A stretch of 64,000 nucleotides of DNA from Pseudomonas sp. PDM14 (GTDB lineage Bacteria; Pseudomonadota; Gammaproteobacteria; Pseudomonadales; Pseudomonadaceae), in assembly GCF_014851905.1 (NCBI RefSeq), contig NZ_JACVAQ010000003.1:62001-126000 (forward strand), given 5' to 3'. The notes beneath the pieces were generated by a model, which ran no database searches, was not told the origin of the DNA, and saw nothing but the letters and a program-made list of their open reading frames with translations. The position numbers were made by a program, and so were the translations under genes. Positions 47,717-56,488 of the stretch are shown piece after piece; positions within the stretch are counted from its first letter, which is position 1, and every line of letters starts with the position of its first letter.

Positions 47717-49325
47717 ACAGGCCGTGCGCGCCTATCACGCGCTGAGCAAGCACCGCCCGGAAGCCTATGCGCCGGGGCCGGGGCAACTGGACTGGGTGAC
47801 CCAGCCGGCGCCGTTTCGCCGCTATGCCGGTGCGCGGCTGATCGAGCTGTGGCAGCGCCCGCAGGAAGAGTCGCCGGGCTACGACGCGGTGTTCGCCGCG
47901 CCGCTTGGCGCGCCGGCGCTATTGACCCGCGCCAGTGTCTCGCAGCTGCTCTACGACAGCCTGGCGCTATCGGCCTGGAAGGAGGCCGGCGGCAATCGCT
48001 GGGCGCTGCGGGTCAATCCGTCGTCCGGCAACCTGCACCCGACCGAGGCCTACCTGCTGCTGCCCGCCGGCAGCGTGGCGGAGGCCGCCGTGCTCGCGCA
48101 CTACGCGCCGGATGTGCATGGCCTGGAGGTGCGCACCGAGCTGCCGGCGCCGCTGGCGACGCAACTGAGCGCCGCGCTGCCGCCTGGCGGCCTGCTCCTT
48201 GGCCTGGCCAGCATCGCCTGGCGCGAAGCGTGGAAGTACGGCGAGCGTGCCTACCGCTACTGCCAGCATGATCTTGGCCACGCACTGGCCTGCCTGAGCA
48301 TCGCCGCCAGTATTCAGGGCTGGCAGGTGCGGCTGCTGCGCGGCGTGGCCGAAGCGCGCCTGGATGGGCTGCTGGGCCTGGATCGCGAGGGTTTTCACGA
48401 AGCCGAACACGCGGACTGCCTGCTGTGGGTCGGTCCACCCCAGCGCGACGAACCGCGCCTGCCCGAATCACTGCTGCAAGGCCTGGCCGCGCTGGAGCTG
48501 GCCGGCGCGCCCAATCGTCTGTCGCGCCAGTATCGCCCATGGCCAGAGCTGGAACGGGTGCACGCGCTGTGTCGGGCGCCGGCGCAGCCCGCGCGCTCCT
48601 GGCAGGTGGCTGCCGGGCTCGCCGAGGCGGCCAACCCCGGCCTGCCGCTGCGGCCGATCCTGCACCGGCGGCGCAGTGCGCAGCAGATGGATGGGCGCAG
48701 CGGTATCCACGCCGAGCTGCTGTTCGCCTGGCTGCAACGCCTGTTGCCGGACGCCTCGCCGGTGCCGTTCGCGGTGACTGGCGAGGCGGCGCAGGTCGAC
48801 CTGCTGCTGTTCGTGCACCGTGTGCAGGGCCTGGAGCCGGGGCTGTACTGGCTGGCGCGGGGAGATGGTCAGGCGCAGGCCGGCATGCGCGAGGATTTCC
48901 TCTGGCAGCGTGCGCATGCCGAGCTGCCGCTGTACCGGCTGCTGGAAGGGGATGCGCGCGGGCTGTCGGCGTTCATCTCCTGCGGCCAGGACATCGCCGC
49001 CGACGGTTGCGTCGCCGTGGCCATGCTGGCGCGCTTCGATGCCGCCCTGGCGCAGGGCGCCTGGCACTACCCCAGGTTGTTCTGGGAGTGCGGGCAGATC
49101 GGCCAGTTGCTCTACCTGGAAGCCGAGGCTGCCGGGCTGTCGGGCACCGGAATTGGCTGTTTCTTTGACGATTCGCTGCACGAATTGCTCGCGGTAGCCG
49201 ACAGCCGCTGGCAAAGCCTTTACCATTTCACCCTTGGCCGGGCGGTATGGGATGAGCGACTAAGTAGCGCCCCCGCCTACCCGGTGTTGCGCCGAGAAAA
49301 GCCTGAGGAACGCGTCGATGAGTAA
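47706..49325 (+). CDS. Tandem nitroreductase (SagB/ThcOx-like) flavoprotein
   Basis: A 539-residue protein with two nitroreductase-fold domains. The first (about 60-240) has VSQLLYDSLALSAWKEAGGN, RVNPSSGNLHPTEAYLLLPA (the SagB-type R-x-x-P-S-x-G motif) and YCQHDLGHALACLSIAASIQ. The second (about 310-530) has PILHRRRSAQQMDGRSGIHA, WECGQIGQLLYLEAEAAGLS, TGIGCFFDDSLHELL and a closing HFTLGRAV. SagB-like enzymes oxidise azolines in peptide natural products, but no cyclodehydratase or precursor gene is here. It is embedded between GNAT and TesB genes by 11-base and 8-base overlaps. Confidence 0.85.
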   Translation: MDAEQAVRAYHALSKHRPEAYAPGPGQLDWVTQPAPFRRYAGARLIELWQRPQEESPGYDAVFAAPLGAPALLTRASVSQLLYDSLALSAWKEAGGNRWALRVNPSSGNLHPTEAYLLLPAGSVAEAAVLAHYAPDVHGLEVRTELPAPLATQLSAALPPGGLLLGLASIAWREAWKYGERAYRYCQHDLGHALACLSIAASIQGWQVRLLRGVAEARLDGLLGLDREGFHEAEHADCLLWVGPPQRDEPRLPESLLQGLAALELAGAPNRLSRQYRPWPELERVHALCRAPAQPARSWQVAAGLAEAANPGLPLRPILHRRRSAQQMDGRSGIHAELLFAWLQRLLPDASPVPFAVTGEAAQVDLLLFVHRVQGLEPGLYWLARGDGQAQAGMREDFLWQRAHAELPLYRLLEGDARGLSAFISCGQDIAADGCVAVAMLARFDAALAQGAWHYPRLFWECGQIGQLLYLEAEAAGLSGTGIGCFFDDSLHELLAVADSRWQSLYHFTLGRAVWDERLSSAPAYPVLRREKPEERVDE

Positions 49326-50187
49326 AGTGCTGGATGATCTGGTGGCCCTGCTGAGCCTGGAGCAGATCGAGGAAAACCTGTTTCGCGGCGTGAGCCAGGA
49401 CCTCGGCTTTCGCCAGCTGTACGGCGGTCAGGTGATCGGCCAGTGCGTGTCGGCGGCGAGCAAGACGGTCGAGGAGGCGCGCCATGTGCACTCGCTGCAC
49501 GGCTACTTCCTGCGCCCCGGTGACGCGACCCTGCCGGTGGTCTACCAGGTCGAGCGCGTGCGCGATGGTGGCAGCTTCAGCACCCGCCGCGTGACGGCGG
49601 TGCAGAAGGGCCAGCCGATCTTCACCTGCAGCGCTTCGTTCCAGTACGACGAAGAGGGCTTTCATCACCAGCTGAGCATGCCTGACGTGCCCGGCCCGGA
49701 AGAGCTGCAGTCGGAAACCGAGCTGGCGCGCCAGGTGGCGGCGCTGATTCCCGAGCGCATGCGTGAACGCATGACCAGCGACAAGCCGATCGAGATCCGT
49801 CCGGTGGCGCGCATCAACCCCTTCGCACCGAAGCCGGGCGAGCCGGTCAAGCACGTCTGGTTCCGCGCCGACGGCAGCCTGCCGGACGAGCCGCAGCTGC
49901 ACAAATACCTGCTGGCCTACGCCAGCGACTTCAACCTGCTGACCACCTCGATGCTGCCGCACGGCGTATCGGTGTTCCAGAAGTTCATGCAGGTGGCCAG
50001 CCTCGACCACTCGCTGTGGTTCCACGCCGACCTGCGCATGGACGACTGGCTGCTGTACTCGATGGACAGCCCGTGGGCCGGCAACGCTCGTGGCTTCAGC
50101 CGGGCGAGCATCTTCAACCGCGCCGGCCAACTGGTCGCCTCGGTCAGCCAGGAGGGGCTGATCCGTCAGCGCGAGGACTGGAAATGA
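49318..50187 (+). CDS. tesB: Acyl-CoA thioesterase II
   Basis: A 289-residue double-hotdog thioesterase. MSKVLDDLVALLSLEQIEEN and FRQLYGGQVIGQCVSAASKT are the family N-terminus; the second hotdog carries FRADGSLPDEPQLHKYLLAY and ASDFNLLTTSMLPHGVSVFQ, containing the catalytic Asp, with the nearby SLDHSLWFHADLRMDDW. It cleaves medium and long acyl-CoA. The ATG overlaps the preceding stop by 8 bases and GAGGAA lies upstream; its own stop overlaps the HAD gene (ATGA). Confidence 0.96.
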   Translation: MSKVLDDLVALLSLEQIEENLFRGVSQDLGFRQLYGGQVIGQCVSAASKTVEEARHVHSLHGYFLRPGDATLPVVYQVERVRDGGSFSTRRVTAVQKGQPIFTCSASFQYDEEGFHHQLSMPDVPGPEELQSETELARQVAALIPERMRERMTSDKPIEIRPVARINPFAPKPGEPVKHVWFRADGSLPDEPQLHKYLLAYASDFNLLTTSMLPHGVSVFQKFMQVASLDHSLWFHADLRMDDWLLYSMDSPWAGNARGFSRASIFNRAGQLVASVSQEGLIRQREDWK

Positions 50188-50801
50188 ACCTCGCCGCCGC
50201 CCGCCACTGGGTGTTCGACATGGACGGCACCCTGACCCTGGCGGTGCACGATTTTCCGGCGATCAAGCGGGCGCTGGGCATCGCCCAGGACGAGGACATC
50301 CTCGGCCATCTGGCGGCACTGCCCGCTGCCGAGGCCCAGGCCAAGCACGCCTGGCTGATGGAGCACGAGCGCGAGCTGGCCATCGGCGCGGTAGCGGCGC
50401 CGGGCGCGGTCGAGCTGGTGCGCACGCTGCATGCGCGCGGTGTGCGCCTCGGCATCCTGACCCGCAACGCCCATGAGCTGGCGCTGGTGACCCTGGCCGC
50501 AATCGGCCTGGGCGACTGCTTCGCCAGCGCCGACGTGATCGGCCGGGACGAAGCGATCCCCAAGCCCGACCCGGACGGCCTGCTGCAACTGGCGGCGCGC
50601 TGGGATGTACCGCCGGACGCGCTGGTGATGGTCGGCGACTACCGCTTCGACCTCGACTGCGCGCGCGCGGCGGGTGCCTTCGGTGTGCTGGTCAACCTGG
50701 CGGAGAACCCCTGGCCGGAGCTGGCCGATCTGCATGCCGAGGATTGCGCCGCATTGCTGGCTGCGCTTGGTCCTCGCCCTGGCGATGGGGCGGCCATATA
50801 G
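50184..50801 (+). CDS. HAD-superfamily phosphatase
   Basis: A 205-residue hydrolase: HWVFDMDGTLTLAVHDF (motif I, DxDGT), GILTRNAHELALVTLAAIGL (motif II), and KPDPDGLLQLAARW followed by MVGDYRFDLDCARAAGAFGV (motifs III and IV). It has a small helical cap and is of the phosphoglycolate-phosphatase type. Substrate not evident. It closes the GNAT-nitroreductase-TesB-HAD overlapping set. Confidence 0.93.
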   Translation: MNLAAARHWVFDMDGTLTLAVHDFPAIKRALGIAQDEDILGHLAALPAAEAQAKHAWLMEHERELAIGAVAAPGAVELVRTLHARGVRLGILTRNAHELALVTLAAIGLGDCFASADVIGRDEAIPKPDPDGLLQLAARWDVPPDALVMVGDYRFDLDCARAAGAFGVLVNLAENPWPELADLHAEDCAALLAALGPRPGDGAAI

Positions 50802-50843
50802 CAGGCTGCTAGCTGTGCGGATCTTCAGGAAAGGACGCCTGAC

Positions 50844-51248
50844 ATGCTTCACCGCAACCTGCCTCTCGATGCCGCCCAACTCGACTTCGCTCGCCAGCTG
50901 AGGCGCGACGCGACGGCTGCTGAAATTCTGCTCTGGCGCCATTTACGTGGCCGTCAGGTGGCCGGCTGCAAGTTTCGCCGTCAGCATCCGGTGCCGCCCT
51001 ATGTGCTGGATTTCTACTGTGGCGAGCTGGGGCTCGCGGTGGAGCTGGATGGTGGGCAGCACTATACGGAAGAGGGTTTGGCGCATGATCGGCGGCGGAC
51101 GGCGTATCTACGCAGTAAGGAGATACGCTTGTTGCGCTTCAGTAGTCGTGAAGTACTGTTGGAGTTGCAGGCGGTGTTGGAAAGGATCTACCTCGAAGTT
51201 GCCCCTCCCTCACCCCCGGCCCCTCTCCCGGAGGGAGAGGGGAGTTAA
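50844..51248 (+). CDS. DUF559 protein, predicted PD-(D/E)XK endonuclease-like
   Basis: A 134-residue protein. LRRDATAAEILLWRHLRGRQ, FRRQHPVPPYVLDFYCGELG and AVELDGGQHYTEEGLAHDRR are the DUF559 core, related to Vsr/PD-(D/E)XK nucleases with candidate acidic residues in VLDFY and VELDG. RTAYLRSKEIRLLRFSSREV follows. The last 13 residues (PSPPAPLPEGEGS) are encoded by a 38-bp repeat, and the stop follows just after it. Biochemical activity is not established for this family. Confidence 0.85.
   Translation: MLHRNLPLDAAQLDFARQLRRDATAAEILLWRHLRGRQVAGCKFRRQHPVPPYVLDFYCGELGLAVELDGGQHYTEEGLAHDRRRTAYLRSKEIRLLRFSSREVLLELQAVLERIYLEVAPPSPPAPLPEGEGS
51207..51244 (+). repeat. 38-bp GC-rich repeat, copy 1 (end of the DUF559 gene)
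   Basis: Begins CCCTCACCCCCGGCC and ends GGGAGAGGGGAG. CCCCTCTCCC and GGGAGAGGGG inside it form a hairpin. It encodes the DUF559 C-terminal tail. Copy 2 at 51330-51367 is in reverse orientation and matches at 37 of 38 bases. Confidence 0.95.
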
Positions 51249-51329
51249 AAACAGATGGTGTGCTGTGCTAACTCCCTTCCGCCTGGAGGTATTAAGGCTG
51301 CCTCGGGGCTAGAGGCATTCGCAATGCAC

Positions 51330-51367
51330 CTCCCCTCTCCCGCCGGGAGAGGGGCCGGGGGTGAGGG
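51330..51367 (-). repeat. 38-bp GC-rich repeat, copy 2 (inverted)
   Basis: Reverse complement of copy 1 with a single A/C difference in the hairpin loop. The two copies flank 85 bases (51245-51329) with no gene. The pair could form a long stem, and lies between the convergent DUF559 and acyl-CoA synthetase genes, where it may also help end transcription. Confidence 0.95.
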
Positions 51368-51386
51368 TGCTTCAGGTCGGTAGGAG

Positions 51387-53213
51387 TCAATACCGATACG
51401 CGCCACTCCGAATAGCCGCATGCAACTCCGTATCCAGCGGCACATACCGATCGCTCCCCGGCAACCACGCGTACAGCGGATCGGCGCAGCGCTGCGGGTC
51501 GAAGCCCTGTTCCTTGAGCGGCGCCTTCTTGTGCTTGAACGTCCCGGTCGTCTCCATCTGCGCGCTCAGGCGCAGGAACAGTGGCACGGCGTAGGCCGGC
51601 AGTTCCTCGCGCAGGTGGTTGAGCAGGGCCTGGAAGTCGAACGCCTCGGGCGCGCACGCCAGGCGGATGCAGGCCATGCCGGCGCGGCCGTTGGTGTTGG
51701 GCACCTCGACGCCATAGGCCACCGTTTCGCTGATTCCGACAACACCATCGAGCACCGCCTCGACCTCCGTAGTGGAGACGTTCTCGCCCTTCCAGCGGAA
51801 CGTATCGCCCAGGCGGTCGACGAACTGGGCGTGGCGAAAGCCCATGTCGCGCATCAGGTCGCCGGTGTTGAACCAGGCGTCACCCGGCTCGAACACGTCG
51901 CGCAGGATGCAGCGCTCGGTGTCGCGGGCATCGGTGTAGCCGTGGAAGGGCGACTTCTCGGTGATCTGGCCCAGCAGCAGGCCGGCCTCACCCTTGGCCA
52001 CGCGTTGCAGATGACCGTTCTCGCGCAGCGGCGCTTCACGTTCACGGTCGTAGCGGACGATGGCGTAGGGGTAGGGCGAGAAACCCACGGTGTTGTCCAG
52101 GTTGAGCAGGTTGGTAAAGCCGACATTGCCCTCGCTGGAGGCATACAGCTCGACCACCCGCTCGATGGCGAAGCGCTGTTTGAAGGTGTGCCAGATGCTC
52201 GGGCGCAGGCCGTTGCCGACCATCACCCGGATCGGATTGTCGCCGTCGCTGGCGCGTGGCGGCTGGTCGAGCAGGTAGCGGCACAGCTCGCCGACGTAGC
52301 CGAAGGCGGTCGCCCGGTGACGCTGCACGTCGTCCCAGAAGCGGCTGGCGCTGAACTTGCGCACCATGATCAGCGCCGCCTGGCCGGCCAGCACCGAGCC
52401 CCAGCACACCACCATCGCGGTGCCGTGGTAGAACGGCAGGCTGACGTACATGCGGTCCGCGCGGCCCAGGCGCACGGCGGCAAAACCGAAGGCGCCGTAG
52501 CCTTTCATGAAGCGCCCGTGGTTAAACACCACGGCTTTCGGCAGGCCGGTGGTGCCGGAGGTGTAGATGAAGAAACACGGGTCGTCGGCGCGCACCGCAC
52601 GTTCCAGCAAGGGTGCATCGATGGGGTGTCGGTGCAGTTCGGCCGCCGGGTGTTGCCAGCCGGCCGGCGCCTCGCCGGGGTCGCGCCAGGTCGGGCGGTC
52701 GGCGAAGTAGTGGCAGGCCTCGGCAGGCAGCGCCACGTCGTCGGCCACTTCGCTGAAGGCGCTGAACAGTTCCTCGCCGACCAGCACCAGGCGCGGTGAG
52801 GCGAGGGTGATGCTGTGGGCCAGCACGCGGCCGCGCTGGCTGCTGTTGATCAGCGCGCTGACCGCGCCGAGCTTGGCGCAGGCAACCACCCCGGCGAGCA
52901 GCTCGAAGCGGTTCTCGAACATCAGCGCCACGCTGTCGCCCTGGCGCAGGCCGTGGTCGCGCAGGTAGTGCGCCAGCTGGTTGGCCCAGCGGTCGAATTC
53001 GGCGTAGCTGAGCCGTTCGCCGTCCTGGATCAACGCCGCACCGTCGGGGTTGTCGCGCGCTGCTGTCTCGACGCAGCTGGCCAGGCTGACGGGGTAGGCG
53101 CCGCGGCTGCGGTTGCCGATGTGCAGGCCCTTGACGATGCCGGGCAGGTCGACGAGCAGACGTGGCAGGCGGGACAGCAGGCGGGGCAGGGTGATCAGGT
53201 CGGCATGACTCAT
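51387..53213 (-). CDS. Long-chain acyl-CoA synthetase, FATP/FadD6-like
   Basis: A 608-residue ANL ligase. The P-loop is FIYTSGTTGLPKAVVFNHGR; the aromatic motif is VELYASSEGNVGFTNLLNLD; then FNTGDLMRDMGFRHAQFVDR, LGDTFRWKGENVSTTEVEAV and TGTFKHKKAPLKEQGFDP near the C-terminus. The FRWKGENVSTTEVE hinge is characteristic of the very-long-chain/FATP branch. It is divergent from an AraC regulator (160-base gap) that probably controls it. Confidence 0.92.
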   Translation of the reverse strand: MSHADLITLPRLLSRLPRLLVDLPGIVKGLHIGNRSRGAYPVSLASCVETAARDNPDGAALIQDGERLSYAEFDRWANQLAHYLRDHGLRQGDSVALMFENRFELLAGVVACAKLGAVSALINSSQRGRVLAHSITLASPRLVLVGEELFSAFSEVADDVALPAEACHYFADRPTWRDPGEAPAGWQHPAAELHRHPIDAPLLERAVRADDPCFFIYTSGTTGLPKAVVFNHGRFMKGYGAFGFAAVRLGRADRMYVSLPFYHGTAMVVCWGSVLAGQAALIMVRKFSASRFWDDVQRHRATAFGYVGELCRYLLDQPPRASDGDNPIRVMVGNGLRPSIWHTFKQRFAIERVVELYASSEGNVGFTNLLNLDNTVGFSPYPYAIVRYDREREAPLRENGHLQRVAKGEAGLLLGQITEKSPFHGYTDARDTERCILRDVFEPGDAWFNTGDLMRDMGFRHAQFVDRLGDTFRWKGENVSTTEVEAVLDGVVGISETVAYGVEVPNTNGRAGMACIRLACAPEAFDFQALLNHLREELPAYAVPLFLRLSAQMETTGTFKHKKAPLKEQGFDPQRCADPLYAWLPGSDRYVPLDTELHAAIRSGAYRY

Positions 53214-53373
53214 GGTGCGGGACTCCCGGCGGTGCGAAGCACTCGATGTTGTTTGCCGATCAATCTAGTCAGTCCTGGTGAGACTGTTGATAGCCAGGGG
53301 TCGCACGTGAGTGGCAATTCGTCTCAGCGCCGGCGCACAATCACGGCACCCGCGGATGGAAAATGGAGTGCCC

Positions 53374-54381
53374 ATGCTGTTGGCCGATACCCCCAGCGCG
53401 ACCGCTTCGCAGCTGCTCGACCTGTACCTGTCGCTGCACGGCTTCGGCCTGGTAGGGCCCGACGATGTGCGCGAGCTGGGCCTGGAGCCGGAGCAGTTGC
53501 GCGACCTGGAACGGCGCATTCCGGTGGCCTGGGTCCTGCACCTGTGGCAGCGCGCGGCCAGCCGTGGCGCGCGCCCGGAGATCGGCCTGCTGGTCGGTCA
53601 GCAGCGTGGCCTGCATACCCGTGGGCCGGTCGCGCACCTGGCCGCGCAGAGCGCCACCCTGGGCGAAGCGATCGAGCTGTTCCGCCGCTACATCCCGGTG
53701 ATGAGCGAGGGCGAGAGCCTGCGGGTCGAGCCTATCGGCAAGCGGGTGCGCATCCACTTTCTGCTCAACGCCCCGCTGCTCGGTCACGCCGTGGCCTGCG
53801 AGCACAGCCTCAGTTCGGCGCTGTGCTGGGCGCGTCAGCTCACGGGTGTACGCCTGGTGCCGCAGGCGGTCGGCTTTCGCCATGCCGCCCAGGCCGCGCC
53901 GGCGGTGTACCGCCAGGTGTTCGGCGTGCCCGCGCGCTTCGCCGAGGCCTTCGATTATCTGGAACTGCTGGAGAGCGACCTGCTGCTGCCGGTGCCCGGC
54001 GCCAACGCCTACCTCAAGGGCCTGATGCAGCAGCGGGTGAGCGACATGCAGGCGCAGTTGCCGGCGCAGCACAGCGCGCGGTTGCAGGTGCTGCAGCTGA
54101 TCGAGCGCAGCCTGCCCAGTGGTGAACTGTCGGTGGAAGCGGCGGCGCGTGGCCTGGGCATCAGCCGGCAGACCCTGCACCGGCGCCTGCGCAGCGAGGA
54201 CTGCAGCTTTTCCGGGCTGCTCGCCGAGGTGCGCCAGCGTTATGCGCTGCAGCGCCTGGCGCAGCCGGGGTGCACCATCGAGCAGCTCAGTCGCGAGCTT
54301 GGCTTCAGCGAACCGAGCGCGTTCTACAAGGCGTTCAAGGGCTGGTTCGGGGTCACGCCCAAGGGCTACGCGGCCTCGTAG
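53374..54381 (+). CDS. AraC-family transcriptional regulator
   Basis: A 335-residue regulator: N-terminal arabinose-binding-like domain of the PF12625 type (about 20-205, with FRRYIPVMSEGESLRVEPIG) and a C-terminal double HTH (about 245-330, ARGLGISRQTLHRRLRSEDC and LSRELGFSEPSAFYKAFKGW). ATG 53374 has GGAG 6 bases upstream; an in-frame ATG at 53356 is the alternative. It probably regulates the divergent acyl-CoA synthetase. Confidence 0.93.
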   Translation: MLLADTPSATASQLLDLYLSLHGFGLVGPDDVRELGLEPEQLRDLERRIPVAWVLHLWQRAASRGARPEIGLLVGQQRGLHTRGPVAHLAAQSATLGEAIELFRRYIPVMSEGESLRVEPIGKRVRIHFLLNAPLLGHAVACEHSLSSALCWARQLTGVRLVPQAVGFRHAAQAAPAVYRQVFGVPARFAEAFDYLELLESDLLLPVPGANAYLKGLMQQRVSDMQAQLPAQHSARLQVLQLIERSLPSGELSVEAAARGLGISRQTLHRRLRSEDCSFSGLLAEVRQRYALQRLAQPGCTIEQLSRELGFSEPSAFYKAFKGWFGVTPKGYAAS

Positions 54382-54434
54382 GGGCGGGTGCGGGCAGGGC
54401 CGGTTATCACCCGGCCCGCACCCTATGGGTGGGC

Positions 54435-55301
54435 TTACAGGCGGCTGGCGGCGAAGGTGTCGCAGCGCGCCGGGTTGCCTGAGTCGAAGCCGGTGCTGAA
54501 CCAGCGCACGCGTTGCTGCGAGGTGCCGTGGGTGAAGGAGTCCGGCACCACCTGGCCACGCGACTGTTTTTGCAGGCGGTCATCACCGATGGCATTGGCA
54601 GCCGTCAGCGCCTCTTGCAGATCGCCCGGCTCCAGCCAGTCCAGGCGCTGCTGCGCATGGTGCGCCCAGACGCCGGCGAAGCAGTCGGCCTGCAACTCCT
54701 GGCGTACCAGCAGGCCGTTGTCGCCCTCCAGCTTCTGCCCGCGCTGGCGCGCCGCGTTGACCTTGGCCGAGACGCCGAGCAGGGTCTGTACGTGGTGGCC
54801 GACCTCGTGGGCGATGACGTAGGCCTGGGCGAAGTCGCCGGCCGCGGCGAAGCGGGTTTCCAGTTCGTGGAAGAACTGCAGGTCGAGATAGACCTGACGG
54901 TCGCCCGGGCAGTAGAACGGCCCGACGGCGGCATCGGCAAAGCCGCAGGCGGAATTCACGCCGCCGCTGAACAGCACCAGTTTCGGGTCTTGATACTGCT
55001 TGCCGCCGGCCTGGAAGAGGGCGCGCCAGGTGTCTTCGGTGTCGCCGAGCACGGCGCGGACGAATTCGCTCTGCGGGTCGTTGGCCGTCGGTGCCGGCTG
55101 TTGGCTCTGGGTGGTGACGCCGGCCTGGCCGGCGAGGTTGCCGAGAATGGTCAGCGGGTCCTGGCCCATCAGCAGGCCGATCACCACGACCACGGCGATG
55201 CCGCCCAGGCTCAGGCCCTTGCCGCCGCCGAAGCGCATGCCGCCACCGCCGCCGCGGGCGTCCACCACATTATCGCTGCGTCTTGCCCGTTGCCAGCGCA
55301 T
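54435..55301 (-). CDS. Neutral zinc metallopeptidase (YpfJ family)
   Basis: A 288-residue protein: a Gly-rich N-terminus (MRWQRARRSDNVVDARGGGG), one membrane helix (about 30-47), and a catalytic domain with AYVIAHEVGHHVQTLLGVSA (HExxH). CGFADAAVGPFYCPGDRQVY and ELQADCFAGVWAHHAQQR are other landmarks of PF04228. The domain faces the periplasm if the helix is a signal anchor. Natural substrates are unknown. Confidence 0.93.
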   Translation of the reverse strand: MRWQRARRSDNVVDARGGGGGMRFGGGKGLSLGGIAVVVVIGLLMGQDPLTILGNLAGQAGVTTQSQQPAPTANDPQSEFVRAVLGDTEDTWRALFQAGGKQYQDPKLVLFSGGVNSACGFADAAVGPFYCPGDRQVYLDLQFFHELETRFAAAGDFAQAYVIAHEVGHHVQTLLGVSAKVNAARQRGQKLEGDNGLLVRQELQADCFAGVWAHHAQQRLDWLEPGDLQEALTAANAIGDDRLQKQSRGQVVPDSFTHGTSQQRVRWFSTGFDSGNPARCDTFAASRL

Positions 55302-55539
55302 GGCCGTGCTCCGTGAATGTCGAGGCTGACAGTGTTGCCCCTTGCGGAGGGCAGCGCCAGCCCGGCGGTCAGTGACGTGGCGAACGGTTGGCGATCATGT
55401 GCAGGGCAAGGACGCGAAGCGGCGGGGGGGGCGGTGCGGCGAGTAAGTTTCGTGAAGGAGAGTATGGGCGTGGCTGTTGGCGTGAGTGGGCTGCCACCTG
55501 GGCAGCCCCGTCGGCAATTGGCTGCTCGCGCAGCCGGGC

Positions 55540-55965
55540 TCAGTGCTCGGCGATCACCCGCTCCTTGCCGTCGCGCTGCAGGCCGATGACCTGATAGGCG
55601 TCGTGGCGGTCGCCCATTTCCATCCCCGGCGAGCCGGCCGGCATGCCGGGTACCGCGGCGCCGAGCAGGTCGGACTGGCTGCGTAGTTTGAGGATATCGT
55701 TGGCAGGCACGTGGCCTTCGACGAACTGGCCGTCGATCACCCCGGTGTGGCACGAGGCCAGGCGCGGCGGTACGCCGAGGCGCTGCTTGAGTGCGCTCAT
55801 GTTGCTTTCGACGTGGTCGCTGACCTGGAAGCCGTTCTCCTGCAGGTGGCTGATCCAGGCCTTGCAGCAGCCACAGTTGGGGTCGCGGTAGACGTCTATG
55901 TTCAGCGGTTCGGCTGCCTGGGCGGCGCTGGCGAAGAGGGCGGTGGCGATGAGGAATTTGCGCAT
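55540..55965 (-). CDS. DUF411 (CopG-type) periplasmic metal-binding protein
   Basis: A 141-residue protein with signal peptide MRKFLIATALFASAAQA. The mature part has VYRDPNCGCCKAWISHLQEN (thioredoxin-like start with C-x-C-C), PRLASCHTGVIDGQFVEGHV and VPGMPAGSPGME. In the DUF411 family CopG is known to bind a copper cluster through such Cys residues. A role in copper resistance is thus likely, but no copper genes are adjacent. GGAG lies 8 bases upstream of ATG 55965. The 238-base gap to the YpfJ gene holds a G8 run (55424-55431) and no gene that I can support. Confidence 0.87.
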   Translation of the reverse strand: MRKFLIATALFASAAQAAEPLNIDVYRDPNCGCCKAWISHLQENGFQVSDHVESNMSALKQRLGVPPRLASCHTGVIDGQFVEGHVPANDILKLRSQSDLLGAAVPGMPAGSPGMEMGDRHDAYQVIGLQRDGKERVIAEH

Positions 55966-56091
55966 TGGGAGGTCTCCACGGGAACCGGCGCAGCATAGCC
56001 GCGTGCAGCGCACAGTCCCAGCGCGCGACTGTATCCGTCTGCAACGCCGCGGCCTATGCTGGTGCCCGGCTCGTTACCAAGGAGATTGAGC

Positions 56092-56481
56092 ATGCTGTTA
56101 GCCCGCATTTACCTGAGCGTTCAGGCGTTGCTGCTGGTCGGCTTCGGCCTGGCCTATCTGGTGCGCCCGCAGGAGATGGCCAACCTCAGCGGCATGCTGC
56201 TGATGGAGCCGGCGGCGATCACCGATGTGCGCGGTTATTACGGCGGCCTGCAGATCGGTGTCGGCGTATTCCTCGTGCTCGCCCTGCTGCGCCAGGCGCT
56301 GCTGCGTCCGGCGCTGACCCTGCTGGTGCTGCTGTACTGCGCGATTGCCCTCGGCCGCGCCGCCGGGCTGTGGCTCGATGGCGGCCTGCAGCAAACCTTC
56401 AACCTCTACGTGATGTTGTTCGAGATCGTCTCGTCGGGCCTGGCGTTCGCCATCCTGCGCGGGCTCGACCGTCAGCCCTGA
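56092..56481 (+). CDS. DUF4345-like small membrane protein
   Basis: A 129-residue protein with four hydrophobic segments: LARIYLSVQALLLVGFGLAY, a middle GYYGGLQIGVGVFLVLALL, LRPALTLLVLLYCAIALGRA, and VMLFEIVSSGLAFAIL. AAGGAG is 8 bases upstream of ATG 56092. Size and pattern suit DUF4345. No function known. It is convergent with ttgR, separated by 7 bases. Confidence 0.82.
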   Translation: MLLARIYLSVQALLLVGFGLAYLVRPQEMANLSGMLLMEPAAITDVRGYYGGLQIGVGVFLVLALLRQALLRPALTLLVLLYCAIALGRAAGLWLDGGLQQTFNLYVMLFEIVSSGLAFAILRGLDRQP

Positions 56482-56488
56482 GCGAGAC

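Noticed and set aside
51207..51367. CRISPR-like repeat
   Set aside because: Only two copies, in opposite orientation, with one 85-base spacer and no cas genes.
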